Notes under the pieces: model-generated | What the model was told of the DNA's origin: nothing | The model's database searches: none | What the model saw: the letters and a program-made list of their open reading frames with translations, nothing else | Part shown: one piece after another, positions 15,951-23,884 of the stretch | How positions within the stretch are numbered: position 1 is the first letter of the stretch | Layout of the letters: each line of letters starts with the position of its first letter | Translations under genes and position numbers: made by a program | Assembly (NCBI RefSeq): GCF_010500925.1 | Contig: NZ_QVMG01000017.1 | Location: forward strand, 1 to 42,037 | Origin: Parabacteroides sp. 52 | GTDB taxonomy: Bacteria; Bacteroidota; Bacteroidia; Bacteroidales; Tannerellaceae | Direction: 5' to 3' | Length of the DNA: 42,037 nucleotides

Positions 15951-17522
15951 TTATTTAATTTCTTTTTCCTCTTTCATATCTAACTCATTCTTTTCAGGAT
16001 CATAAAACCTGTATTCCAGAAAGGCGAGACTTTGATCAGGGATCACTTTCATACTGTGGGAATATCTAAATTTCCACTTCAAACTTAAAGGGACGAATCC
16101 CTTATTCACATACGCTGCAACATATGGATGCAAGTGTAAGGTGAATTTCTTCACATGATGTTTATTTACTAAACAATCTATTTTACCTTCCAGGTTATCG
16201 GTAAATAGAATAGATGGTTTGGAAGTGCCGCTTCCAAAACAGGTAGGACAGGATTCTGTCGTGTCTACGTCCATGGCCGGACGTACCCGCTGACGGGTGA
16301 TTTGCATCAGACCAAATTTGCTTAAAGGCAAAATATTATGTTTGGCACGGTCGTTAGCCATCGCTTTTGACATATGCTCCACTAATTTTTGCCGGTTGGC
16401 TGCTTCTGCCATGTCAATGAAGTCGACAACAATGATGCCTCCTAAATCACGCAGGCGTAATTGGCGGGCTATTTCATCAGCTGCAGACGTATTTACATCG
16501 ATGGCTGTCTTTTCTTGTGCATCACTTCCTTTGGAACGATTGCCACTGTTGACATCTATCACATGCATGGCCTCGGTATGTTCAATAATCAGGTAAGCAC
16601 CACTTTTGTAAGTAACCGTACGTCCAAACAGCGATTTGATTTGTTTGGTAATCGCAAAATTGTCGAAAATAGGAAGCTCTCCTTTGTATAATTGGACGAT
16701 ATCCTCCCGGCCTGGGGCGATCAGACTGACATAATCACGTACATCCCGGTAGACATCCGGATCGTTTACGTGAATATGCTGAAAAGAAGGGTTGAAGATA
16801 TCACGTAATAAGGCTACTGTACGTGCAGTCTCTTCGTAAACAACGGATGGGATTTTAGCCTTGGGTATCTTTACGATATTTTCTTCCCAGCGTTTGACTA
16901 ATGTTTTGAGCTCATGATCGAGTTCGGCTACTCGTTTCCCTTCCGAAGAGGTGCGTACGATGACGCTGACATTCTTTGGCTTTATACTTTGGATCAATTG
17001 ACGTAACCGGGCCCGTTCTTCGCTTGATTTGATTTTGGTTGATACGGATACCTTATCGGCAAAAGGTATCAGTACAATGTATCTTCCGGCAAAAGATAAT
17101 TCGGAAGTTAACCTGGGTCCTTTGGTTGAAATAGGTTCTTTTGCAATTTGTACCAACACTTCCTGTCCCACTTTAAGTATATCACTGATACTTCCGTTCT
17201 TTTCGATCTCCGGCAAAATTTGTGTTTTGGCAAGAGAAGGAAACTTCTTCGTATCACTTAAAGCTTGTTTGATGAATTTTTGTTGGGTATTGAAATTAGG
17301 ACCTAAATCCTGGTAGTGAAGAAATGCATCCTTTTTATAACCTACATCAATGAAAGCAGCGTTAAGCCCGGGCATCAGTTTTTTTACTTTACCGAGAAAT
17401 ATATCACCGACGGCAAAAGAAACATTGCGGGCTTCTTTTTGAAGTTCCACAAGGTTTTTGTCTTCCAATACGGCAATGGATACCTCTTTGGGCTGTACAT
17501 CAACTACTAATTCACTAATCAC
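15951..17522 (-). CDS. rng: Ribonuclease E/G family endoribonuclease (RNase G)
   Basis: 523 residues. An S1-like RNA-binding domain (about 35-130: VGDIFLGKVKKLMPGLNAAFIDVGYKKDAFLH) leads into the RNase H-like and DNase I-like catalytic core. HVIDVNSGNRS and GIIVVDFIDM carry the Mg-binding aspartates, and CPTCFGSG near residue 430 is the zinc-link. The length and lack of a long C-terminal scaffold fit RNase G rather than RNase E. The role is rRNA maturation and mRNA decay. The start is GTG (17520-17522), giving MISELVVDVQPKEV, the N-terminus expected for Bacteroidales members. No better ATG lies upstream. Confidence 0.96.
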   Translation of the reverse strand: MISELVVDVQPKEVSIAVLEDKNLVELQKEARNVSFAVGDIFLGKVKKLMPGLNAAFIDVGYKKDAFLHYQDLGPNFNTQQKFIKQALSDTKKFPSLAKTQILPEIEKNGSISDILKVGQEVLVQIAKEPISTKGPRLTSELSFAGRYIVLIPFADKVSVSTKIKSSEERARLRQLIQSIKPKNVSVIVRTSSEGKRVAELDHELKTLVKRWEENIVKIPKAKIPSVVYEETARTVALLRDIFNPSFQHIHVNDPDVYRDVRDYVSLIAPGREDIVQLYKGELPIFDNFAITKQIKSLFGRTVTYKSGAYLIIEHTEAMHVIDVNSGNRSKGSDAQEKTAIDVNTSAADEIARQLRLRDLGGIIVVDFIDMAEAANRQKLVEHMSKAMANDRAKHNILPLSKFGLMQITRQRVRPAMDVDTTESCPTCFGSGTSKPSILFTDNLEGKIDCLVNKHHVKKFTLHLHPYVAAYVNKGFVPLSLKWKFRYSHSMKVIPDQSLAFLEYRFYDPEKNELDMKEEKEIK

Positions 17523-17660
17523 TTATAATTTGGATTTTTTAGTAGTAAGAGCAGTGTTCAATCACTTTAATTGGGCAGTGTATAAGATGCTTTTGTATCC
17601 GTATGCTGCTGAATATATTTGATAGTTAAACTACTTTAACTACTATAGTTTATAATACGC

Positions 17661-17702
17661 AAAGAACAAACTTAAACGGTAAGCTTGTTAAGTTTGTTCT
17701 TT
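17661..17702. repeat. 15-bp perfect hairpin between rng and the small basic gene
   Basis: AAAGAACAAACTTAA (17661-17675) pairs fully with TTAAGTTTGTTCTTT (17688-17702) across a 12-base loop. There is no long T tract on either strand, so it is a possible weak terminator or processing structure downstream of the minus-strand small gene. A plus-strand promoter-like TTTG (17592-17595), 18 bases, TATATTTG (17614-17621) lies just before it without any plus-strand gene. Confidence 0.6.
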
Positions 17703-17726
17703 AGAGTTTATTCCGAAAAAATAGAC

Positions 17727-17816
17727 TTATTTCTTCTTATGTCTATTCTTCTTTAGTCTCTTCTTGCGTTTGTGCGTGGACATCTTATGTCTCTTTCTTT
17801 TTTTTCCGCTTGGCAT
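17727..17816 (-). CDS. 29-residue highly basic protein, AURKAIP1/COX24-like (small ribosomal protein type)
   Basis: A short gene reading MPSGKKRKRHKMSTHKRKK followed by RLKKNRHKKK, about two-thirds lysine, arginine and histidine. Such tiny proteins are conserved in Bacteroidetes. They match what I recall of the AURKAIP1/COX24 C-terminal domain, related to mitochondrial mS38 and actinobacterial bS22, so they probably belong to the small ribosomal subunit. It lies between the HU gene (38 bp upstream) and rng on the same strand, an arrangement I recall as common in the order. A run of eight adenines after codon 4 could tempt frameshift errors. Coding status rests on the conserved sequence pattern rather than length. 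Confidence 0.82.
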   Translation of the reverse strand: MPSGKKRKRHKMSTHKRKKRLKKNRHKKK

Positions 17817-17853
17817 CGCTTTATTATTTTATTTAATTAAACTTGGTTCTTAT

Positions 17854-18126
17854 TTATTTTACATCGTTGATGAAAGTCTTAGCAGGCTTGAATGATGGAA
17901 TATTGTGTTCCGGAATGATGATCGTTGTATTTTTAGATATGTTACGAGCTGTTTTTTGTGCTCTTTTCTTCACGATGAAACTACCGAAACCTCTTAGGTA
18001 TACATTTTCTCCTTGTGCTAAAGAGTCTTTCACTATATCCATGAAGGATTCTATGCTCGCCAATACCGTCGATTTGTCAATTCCGGTGCTCTTCGCGATT
18101 TCACTAACAATGTCTGCTTTAGTCAT
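17854..18126 (-). CDS. HU/IHF-family nucleoid DNA-binding protein
   Basis: 90 residues, the standard HU length. It begins MTKADIVSEIAKSTGIDKSTV (dimerising helices), continues with GENVYLRGFGSFIVKKRAQKTARNI and the DNA-minor-groove arm region, and ends IPSFKPAKTFINDVK. The arm's conserved arginine-asparagine-proline tip is altered (NTTIIIPEHNIPSFKP), typical of the Bacteroidetes HU group. It bends and compacts DNA. It is probably expressed strongly from its own promoter at 18172-18179, possibly with the downstream small basic gene. Confidence 0.95.
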   Translation of the reverse strand: MTKADIVSEIAKSTGIDKSTVLASIESFMDIVKDSLAQGENVYLRGFGSFIVKKRAQKTARNISKNTTIIIPEHNIPSFKPAKTFINDVK

Positions 18127-18171
18127 GTTTATAAAATATTAATTGAATTATATCTTTAATTTTTTGGAATG

Positions 18172-18179
18172 CAAATATA
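18172..18179 (-). promoter_or_regulatory. Predicted -7 box of the HU gene
   Basis: On the minus strand TATATTTG matches TAnnTTTG, 45 bp upstream of the HU start codon. No clear -33 TTTG was found at the usual distance. Confidence 0.5.
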
Positions 18180-18290
18180 TAGCTTTTTCTTTAAGGGAAA
18201 AAAGTTTGTCATGCATTTTTTAAGAAAAAAGATTCTTTGCGTTTGAATATATCTCCGTATGTTTGCATTAATCAAACAGTTAGGAACTTT

Positions 18291-19397
18291 ATGGAGGTGG
18301 ATTTGGACGTTATGTCCCTGGGAGAGGATAATTTAGCAATTAGCCGGATACTTGTCGATTGGTATCATATACATAAGAGGGAATTGCCTTGGCGAGAAAC
18401 AGAGGACCCTTATATTATCTGGATTTCTGAAATTATATTACAACAAACCCGTGTGACACAAGGCATGGATTATTTTCTGCGTTTTGTGACACGTTTTCCT
18501 CAGGTCTCTGATCTGGCACAAGCCAGTGAGGATGAAGTGTTGAAATATTGGCAGGGATTGGGGTATTATAGTCGGGCGCGTAACCTGCATGCAGCGGCAA
18601 AAGAGATAATGAATCGATTCAATGGTGTTTTCCCCTGTACATATACAGATGTATTATCCTTGAAAGGAGTAGGGGAGTATACAGTGGCAGCTATTCTCTC
18701 TTTTGCCTGGAATCAACCGTATCCGGTAGTCGACGGCAATGTGTTCCGGGTTTTGTCCCGTCTTTTTGCCCTGGATATACCTATTGATACGACGAAAGGG
18801 AAAAAACAGTTTACCCATTTGGCCGGTTTGTTAATGAACCCATCTGAAGCAAGGTCCCATAATCAAGCTGTTATGGAGTTTGGCGCGTTACAATGTATAC
18901 CCCAAAATCCGGATTGTTCCATTTGTCCGCTTATGACTCAATGTATGGCTTTCCAGAATGCAGAGGTGCAGTCTTATCCGGTGAAACAGCATAAGACAAA
19001 AACAAGGAATCGCTATTTCCATTATTTTCATATACTATATAAAGATCGAACCTGGTTGTATCGCCGGAAAGGCAAGGATATATGGACCGGTTTGTATGAA
19101 TTCCCACTTATAGAGACTGCGCATAGAATGGATTTTTCCGATTTACAACAAACGGAGGAATTTCAGAAGCTGTTTGCTACTGCGGGGCGGTTGGTTGTTT
19201 CTATAGAACGGCCCAAAGAGAAACATGTCTTATCCCATCAGATTATATACGCTGTTTTTTACCGGATAGAGATAGAACAAATGAGTGAAGCTCTGCAAAC
19301 ATACCTTGAAATACCTTCTGAGGAAATTGAAAAATATGCCGTACCACGGCTCATCCATATTTATTTGGAGAAATCGGGGATAAACTTGGCAGAGTGA
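18291..19397 (+). CDS. mutY: A/G-specific adenine DNA glycosylase
   Basis: About 368 residues. It removes adenine mispaired with 8-oxoguanine. The helix-hairpin-helix glycosylase fold shows the catalytic glutamate region IWISEIILQQTRV, LKGVGEYTVAAILSFAW, and VVDGNVFRVLSRLF with the catalytic aspartate. The iron-sulphur loop CIPQNPDCSICPLMTQC has C-x6-C-x2-C-x5-C spacing. The C-terminal NUDIX-like domain (about 240-360: WLYRRKGKDIWTGLYEFPLIE, KHVLSHQIIYAVFYRI) recognises 8-oxoG. The frame is open from a TTG at 18237. I take ATG 18291; ATG 18312 is equally possible because GGAGGTGG lies 11 bp before it. It is followed by ssb in the order conserved among Bacteroidales. Confidence 0.95.
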   Translation: MEVDLDVMSLGEDNLAISRILVDWYHIHKRELPWRETEDPYIIWISEIILQQTRVTQGMDYFLRFVTRFPQVSDLAQASEDEVLKYWQGLGYYSRARNLHAAAKEIMNRFNGVFPCTYTDVLSLKGVGEYTVAAILSFAWNQPYPVVDGNVFRVLSRLFALDIPIDTTKGKKQFTHLAGLLMNPSEARSHNQAVMEFGALQCIPQNPDCSICPLMTQCMAFQNAEVQSYPVKQHKTKTRNRYFHYFHILYKDRTWLYRRKGKDIWTGLYEFPLIETAHRMDFSDLQQTEEFQKLFATAGRLVVSIERPKEKHVLSHQIIYAVFYRIEIEQMSEALQTYLEIPSEEIEKYAVPRLIHIYLEKSGINLAE

Positions 19398-19441
19398 TTG
19401 AATTTGTTTTTCTTTGTATACTTAACTAAAAACAATAGATT

Positions 19442-19924
19442 ATGTCGTTGAATAAAGTCATTTTAATAGGTAATGTAGGGAAAGATCCGGATATTCGCTA
19501 TTTTGACAACAATGCTGCTGTGGCTAATTTCCCTCTGGCAACATCAGAAAGAGGGTATACCTTGGCAAATGGAACAGTAGTTCCGGAACGGACCGAGTGG
19601 CATAACATTGTTACACGCCGCGACCTGGTTCCTTTTGTGGAAAAATGGGTGAAAAAAGGTTCCAGCGTCTATGTAGAAGGTAAAATCCGTACACGTAGTT
19701 ATGATGACGCAACGGGTGCCAAACGTTATATTACGGAAATTTATGCCGATCGTATTGAGTTTTATAATACAGGTTCTCGTCCGGCAGAAGGAACAGCGGG
19801 AACGCAACAGACCGCACAGCAACCGATGGCACCTCAGGCTGCGAATCAACAGCCTCCGTCAACATCAATACAACAACCCAATACATTTACAGAATCGAAC
19901 GAGGCAGATGACCTCCCCTTCTGA
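19442..19924 (+). CDS. ssb: Single-stranded DNA-binding protein
   Basis: 160 residues. The OB-fold domain (about 1-110) begins MSLNKVILIGNVGKDPDIRYF and contains TEWHNIVTRRDLVPFVEKWVKKGSSVYVEGKIRTRSY in the standard order. A glutamine- and proline-rich flexible linker follows (about 115-150). The acidic C-terminal tip EADDLPF recruits replication and repair partners. It coats single-stranded DNA in replication, recombination and repair. It sits 44 bp after mutY and 25 bp before gldE. Confidence 0.98.
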   Translation: MSLNKVILIGNVGKDPDIRYFDNNAAVANFPLATSERGYTLANGTVVPERTEWHNIVTRRDLVPFVEKWVKKGSSVYVEGKIRTRSYDDATGAKRYITEIYADRIEFYNTGSRPAEGTAGTQQTAQQPMAPQAANQQPPSTSIQQPNTFTESNEADDLPF

Positions 19925-19949
19925 TATTGTTTAACTAATACAAGATTCC

Positions 19950-21287
19950 TTGGACTCAGACTATTTTTCGAATTTATTTGATCAGATAACTTTCTCTGGA
20001 CTGTCAGCAGGTTCTATTATCGCTTTTGGTGTGGCAGCATTATTATTATGTGTATCCGCCTTTGTATCTGCCTCTGAAGTAGCCTTCTTCTCTCTCTCTC
20101 CCGGTGATTTAAACACCATCCGTGAGGGTAAAACATCTTCGGATAAGACGATAGAACATTTGTTAGGCCGGTCGGAATATCTATTGGCTTCTATTCTTAT
20201 TGCTAATAATTTCGTGAATGTATCTGTTGTTATGTTATGTACCTATGCGATTAATGCATGGATTGATTTCTCAGCAGTACCCGCTTTGGGTTTTGTATTG
20301 GAGACTATCATTTTAACCTTTCTGCTATTGCTTTTCGGCGAGATTATGCCAAAGATCTATGCCCAGCGTGATCCCTTACATTTTGTCTATCTTTCCGCAT
20401 CCGTATTAAGTGGTATTGAACGTTTCTGCCGCCCCTTATCGAAGCTGTTAGTGGGATCTACTTTTTTTATCAACAAAACGAAAGGGAAAAAGAAATATGA
20501 TTTTTCCGTAGATCAGTTATCCAAAGCCCTGGAACTGACATCGGCAGAGATACCGGAAGAAAAGGAGATGCTGGCCGAGATTATTAAATTCTATAATAAG
20601 ACAGCTGATGAGATAATGACTTCCCGCTTGGATATGGACGATATCGATATCAAAATAAATTTCCGGGGAGTGATCGACTTTATTGTGCAATCTGGTTATT
20701 CTCGTATCCCTGTTTATGCAGATACAGAGGATAATATCAAAGGAATATTATATATTAAAGACCTACTTCCTTATATCGATAAACCGGATACCTTTCGTTG
20801 GCAAAGCCTGATTCGTCCGGCTTATTTTGTTCCGGAAACGAAAAAGATCGACGATCTGTTGGAAGAGTTCCGTACGAATAAAATCCATATGGCTATTGTT
20901 GTCGATGAGTTTGGCGGCACCTCCGGTATTGTGACAATGGAAGATATTCTCGAAGAAATAGTCGGAGAGATATCCGATGAATATGATGAAGATCAGAAAC
21001 AATATATCAGCCTGGCTGATGGAAGTTATATCTTTGAAGCAAAGATACTGTTGACGGATTTCTTCCGGGTGATTGCTGCCGAAGAAAGTGATTTCGGCAA
21101 GTTGACGGAAGGAGTGGAAACCCTGGCCGGTCTTCTGTTGGAGATAAAAGGGGACTTCCCTTGTCGACGGGAGATCATAGAACAAGGTCGATATCGTTTC
21201 CAGATATTGGAAATGGATAACCGGCGTATCCAGAAAGTAAAGTTCAATTATATACCGGATGCAGAGCGCGCAAATGAAGAATCATAG
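19950..21287 (+). CDS. gldE: Gliding-motility-associated protein GldE (CNNM/CBS family)
   Basis: 445 residues. The N-terminal CNNM (DUF21) domain has about three or four membrane segments (IIAFGVAALLLCVSAFVSAS, YLLASILIANNFVNVSVVML, ETIILTFLLLLFGEIMPK). A cytoplasmic CBS pair follows (about 205-345: IMTSRLDMDDID, GYSRIPVYADTEDNIKGILYIKDLL, IHMAIVVDEFGGTSGIVTMEDILEE). The protein ends in a CorC/HlyC transporter-associated domain. In gliding Bacteroidetes GldE stabilises GldD and the type IX secretion apparatus. In non-gliding Bacteroidales it is likely to serve envelope biogenesis or ion transport. The start is TTG (19950-19952), giving MDSDYFSNLFDQ. The next gene, gldD, overlaps its 3' end. 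Confidence 0.93.
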   Translation: MDSDYFSNLFDQITFSGLSAGSIIAFGVAALLLCVSAFVSASEVAFFSLSPGDLNTIREGKTSSDKTIEHLLGRSEYLLASILIANNFVNVSVVMLCTYAINAWIDFSAVPALGFVLETIILTFLLLLFGEIMPKIYAQRDPLHFVYLSASVLSGIERFCRPLSKLLVGSTFFINKTKGKKKYDFSVDQLSKALELTSAEIPEEKEMLAEIIKFYNKTADEIMTSRLDMDDIDIKINFRGVIDFIVQSGYSRIPVYADTEDNIKGILYIKDLLPYIDKPDTFRWQSLIRPAYFVPETKKIDDLLEEFRTNKIHMAIVVDEFGGTSGIVTMEDILEEIVGEISDEYDEDQKQYISLADGSYIFEAKILLTDFFRVIAAEESDFGKLTEGVETLAGLLLEIKGDFPCRREIIEQGRYRFQILEMDNRRIQKVKFNYIPDAERANEES

Positions 21288-21864
21288 TCGTATACTTCTT
21301 GGCATTCTTTTCCTGGCGATACTCTCCTCTTGTACGGAATACGTACCCAAACCAAGAGGATATGTGCGTATCGAGCCAGAGGCACCGGATTATCAACTCC
21401 TGTCCGATAAAAATTTACCTTTTCAGTTTCATATTTCTCAATGGGTGACAATCGAGTCTCCGGGAGTGCAAGAGGGCGACTGGATTCATCTGGCTTATCC
21501 GTCTTTGGGGGCGAAGGTCTACTGTACCTATTTGTCGATAACTCCGGAATCATTTGAAGAAATAGAACAGGAAAACCGCTCCTTGGTGGCGCGTCATGCC
21601 CGTTTGGAACCGATAAGAGAAAAAGAATATACAAATGCAGAGTACAAGGTATATGGCTCTCTTTTTCTTTTGGGGGGAGATTCTCCTTCTCCGATTCAGT
21701 TTATGTTGACAGACAGTGTCTCCCGTTTTTTTCGTGGTTCATTGTTCTTCGATGCCAAACCGAATGCTGATTCTTTGGCTCCTGCCATACATTATATTCA
21801 AGAAGATATAATCGAATTAATCCAATCCTTTCATTGGTCCGACTCCTATGCCTCTATTCCTTAA
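21274..21864 (+). CDS. gldD: Gliding-motility lipoprotein GldD
   Basis: 196 residues from ATG 21274; ATG 21259 in the same frame is the alternative, but the shorter start gives a better lipoprotein signal. The lipobox is LSSC followed by TEYVPKPRGYVRIEPEAPDY, the recognisable GldD opening, then FQFHISQWVTI and WIHLAYPSLGAKVYCTYL. It overlaps gldE by 14 bp, showing translational coupling. It is partner of GldE in the type IX secretion/gliding system of the phylum. The exact role in non-motile species is unknown. Confidence 0.93.
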   Translation: MKNHSRILLGILFLAILSSCTEYVPKPRGYVRIEPEAPDYQLLSDKNLPFQFHISQWVTIESPGVQEGDWIHLAYPSLGAKVYCTYLSITPESFEEIEQENRSLVARHARLEPIREKEYTNAEYKVYGSLFLLGGDSPSPIQFMLTDSVSRFFRGSLFFDAKPNADSLAPAIHYIQEDIIELIQSFHWSDSYASIP

Positions 21865-22486
21865 ACATAATTCTCCCTTAAGAGGCCTCTGGCAAATCCG
21901 GGAAACAGCAGAAGAGATGCTGGATTTATTGGGTGCAGATTCTCTCTATATCCCTTTGCCGGAGAATATCCGAACGGAAAAACGTCAACAGGAATGGCTG
22001 GCAACGCGTCTGCTGTTGAAGGAACTGCTCGGAGAAGAAACAGCAATCGCCTATCATCCGAATGAAGCTCCTTATCTTCCTTCTCATCCTTTATATATCA
22101 GTATCTCACATACTAAAGGCTATGTAGCTCTGTTGCTGCAGGAACAACCTTTTGCCGGTATAGACATTGAATATCGTGGAGAGCGTATCCTGAAAATAAG
22201 AGAACGTTTCATGCATCCCGAAGAGGAAGCGGGTATCGATCCGGCTTATGAGGTGGAACATTTGCTTATCCATTGGTGCGCCAAAGAAGTATTGTTTAAG
22301 ATGATTGGGCAGGAGGAAGTCGATTTTAAGAAACACCTACATGTCGTTCCATTTGCATACGCTTGCTCCGGCACGATAGATGTGTATGAAACACGTACCC
22401 CACAGGCAGCCCGGTTTCAATTAGCCTATCAGGTAACATCGGATTATGTATGGGTTTGGAGTTGTTGCAGAAATGAAAGCAGATAG
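21848..22486 (+). CDS. 4'-phosphopantetheinyl transferase superfamily protein
   Basis: 212 residues. It transfers the phosphopantetheine arm of CoA to a carrier protein. Sfp-type signatures are visible: ISISHTKGYVALLL, GIDIEYRGERILKIRERFM with the Mg-binding aspartate and glutamate pair, and IHWCAKEVLFKMIG (W-x-x-KE). It overlaps gldD by 17 bp, the third gene of the gldE-gldD cluster, as in other Bacteroidales to my recollection. The natural carrier protein is not indicated. Confidence 0.92.
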   Translation: MPLFLKHNSPLRGLWQIRETAEEMLDLLGADSLYIPLPENIRTEKRQQEWLATRLLLKELLGEETAIAYHPNEAPYLPSHPLYISISHTKGYVALLLQEQPFAGIDIEYRGERILKIRERFMHPEEEAGIDPAYEVEHLLIHWCAKEVLFKMIGQEEVDFKKHLHVVPFAYACSGTIDVYETRTPQAARFQLAYQVTSDYVWVWSCCRNESR

Positions 22487-22555
22487 TCACAATCAGAGAC
22501 TACCCTTTTTCAAACCACAAAAAACAGGCGACAAAATAAAATTGCTGACAATTGT

Positions 22556-22621
22556 CGGCACAAGTGTCGATATATATCAGCACAAGTGTCGACATATATC
22601 AGCACAAGTGTCGACAATTAT
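22556..22621 (+). repeat. Three tandem 22-bp repeats
   Basis: Units at 22556-22577, 22578-22599 and 22600-22621 share the core CAGCACAAGTGTCGAC followed by an AT-rich tail; unit 1 begins CGG, and the tails vary. Each contains the palindromic GTGTCGAC-type core. The last unit forms the left arm of the terminator at 22605. Function unknown; perhaps a polymerase-slippage expansion of terminator arms. Confidence 0.85.
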
Positions 22622-22634
22622 CGACACTTTTATT
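22605..22634 (+). terminator. Terminator of the gldE-gldD-PPTase operon
   Basis: AAGTGTCGA (22605-22613) pairs with TCGACACTT (22620-22628) around a 6-base loop, followed by TTATTT. The upstream 22-bp units contain the same left arm, so alternative hairpins are possible. Confidence 0.7.
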
Positions 22635-22711
22635 TAGAGGCAAAAAACGCTTCTACAGATTATCTCAATCCTTGCGGGTGAGTCTTTTTCTTCTCTTTTT
22701 TATCCTCGTTT

Positions 22712-23074
22712 TTACTGCTTTTCTCTGTTTGTCTTTATTTCTTCCATATTATCCTGTGCCCAATCTACTAAAGCTTTTATATGAGGGAAAAGGCTTTTGC
22801 CTAATAGGGTAAGCTCATATTCTACTCTGGGTGGAACTTCGGCATGGACCTCGCGTCGAATGATTCCATCCGCTTCCATCGAACGTAAAGTAACGGTCAA
22901 CATGCGTTGCGAAATGTCGCCTATGGAACGTTGTATTTCGCTAAAGCGTAATTTGCCATTTACATGTAAACTGGTTAAAATGAGGATAGACCACTTATCG
23001 CCTAACCGGCCAATGACGTTTCGTACTGGGCAATATCCCAAAGACTCAAATTTTATTATTTTTTTTTCTTCCAT
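22712..23074 (-). CDS. HxlR-family winged-helix transcriptional regulator
   Basis: 120 residues. The family core is CPVRNVIGRLGDKWSILILTSL with the conserved N-terminal cysteine, then GKLRFSEIQRSIGDISQRMLTVTLRSMEADGIIRREVHAEVPPRVEYELTLLGKSL, the winged helix and wing. Such proteins repress neighbouring genes and often sense reactive electrophiles, hypochlorite or quinones through the cysteine. It is divergent from a cupin gene, with two adjoining palindromes in between that are its likely operator. Confidence 0.94.
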   Translation of the reverse strand: MEEKKIIKFESLGYCPVRNVIGRLGDKWSILILTSLHVNGKLRFSEIQRSIGDISQRMLTVTLRSMEADGIIRREVHAEVPPRVEYELTLLGKSLFPHIKALVDWAQDNMEEIKTNREKQ

Positions 23075-23157
23075 AATGCCTTATTAACCAACAATCGTTA
23101 CACCTATGTAAGTGGCTTACTGCGATGTGCCTTCTTGTTTTGTTTATCTAATCAATC

Positions 23158-23187
23158 TATTTTTGTATACAAAAGTAACATTGTTAC
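23158..23187 (+). promoter_or_regulatory. Cupin promoter with two adjoining palindromes (probable HxlR operator)
   Basis: TATTTTTG (23158-23165) matches the -7 consensus. It overlaps the perfect 14-bp palindrome TTTTGTATACAAAA (23161-23174), which directly abuts a 13-bp palindrome GTAACATTGTTAC (23175-23187). The location at the -7 box and start site fits repression of the cupin gene by the divergent HxlR protein. Confidence 0.6.
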
Positions 23188-23225
23188 GAATAGGAACAAT
23201 TATTAATTATTAAAAACTTACAAGT

Positions 23226-23651
23226 ATGGATCAAATTAAAAAACTAAGCGAAGACAAGAATTTTACGGCAGTTGATTTGGGCAAACTTTCTCTTTTGTCT
23301 GAAACCGCAAACGGAAAGGCTTTTCTGAAAGAAATGACCCAGGCAACGGGTACGGAGATTTCATTGAGTGTGCTACCGGCAAAGACGGAACTTCCCTTTT
23401 TTCATACGCATAAACAAAATGAAGAAACGTATATTATTTTGAGTGGATCGGGTAAGTTTCAAGTGGATGACCAGTATTGGGATATTGCAGAAGGAAGCGT
23501 AGTACGCGTCTCTCCCTCTGGAGTGCGTGGCATGACGAATACTTCGGACGAACAAATGGTCTATATTGTTGTTCAGTCCAAAGAAGGATCTCTGGAACAG
23601 TATTCCATGGAAGATGGGGTATTGCTTGAAGCGACTCCTCTTTGGAAATAA
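23226..23651 (+). CDS. Small cupin-domain protein
   Basis: 141 residues, a single beta-barrel cupin. Motif 1 is PFFHTHKQNEETYIILSGSG (H-x-H-x4-E-type metal ligands) and motif 2 is the later SPSGVRGMTN stretch, where the usual histidine is absent. Such proteins bind metals or small ligands; quercetinase-like, isomerase or sensor roles cannot be told apart here. Divergent from the HxlR gene, so it is probably induced by the same signal, plausibly an electrophile or oxidant. Confidence 0.88.
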   Translation: MDQIKKLSEDKNFTAVDLGKLSLLSETANGKAFLKEMTQATGTEISLSVLPAKTELPFFHTHKQNEETYIILSGSGKFQVDDQYWDIAEGSVVRVSPSGVRGMTNTSDEQMVYIVVQSKEGSLEQYSMEDGVLLEATPLWK

Positions 23652-23712
23652 AAAAGGACTGCCCTCGTATTTTGGGTGAAGGTATGTTGCCCTTTTGAAA
23701 AAATAATACCAG

Positions 23713-23746
23713 CCGTTGAGTGACTCTACTCAACGGTTTCGTTTTT
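23713..23746 (+). terminator. Terminator after the cupin gene
   Basis: CCGTTGAGT (23713-23721) pairs with ACTCAACGG (23728-23736) around a 6-base loop, followed by the T-rich TTTCGTTTTT. Confidence 0.8.
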
Positions 23747-23884
23747 ACCTTTGCTTTATCATTTTCTATATTCTCCTTCGCTAATATTTTTTCTGTTTTC
23801 ATATTCTTCCGTATTTACAACACATATACTCTACGTCTGTATTAAATGTGTTATTTTTGTGATTCATACCAATAGAAATAAATG

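Noticed and set aside
22556..22621. Short regular repeats that could suggest a CRISPR array
   Set aside because: The units follow each other with no unique spacers, are only 22 bp, and no cas genes are present.
23434..23802. A 122-codon open frame on the minus strand
   Set aside because: It overlaps the cupin gene and its terminator, has no recognisable domain, and its sequence is explained as the reverse of the cupin frame.
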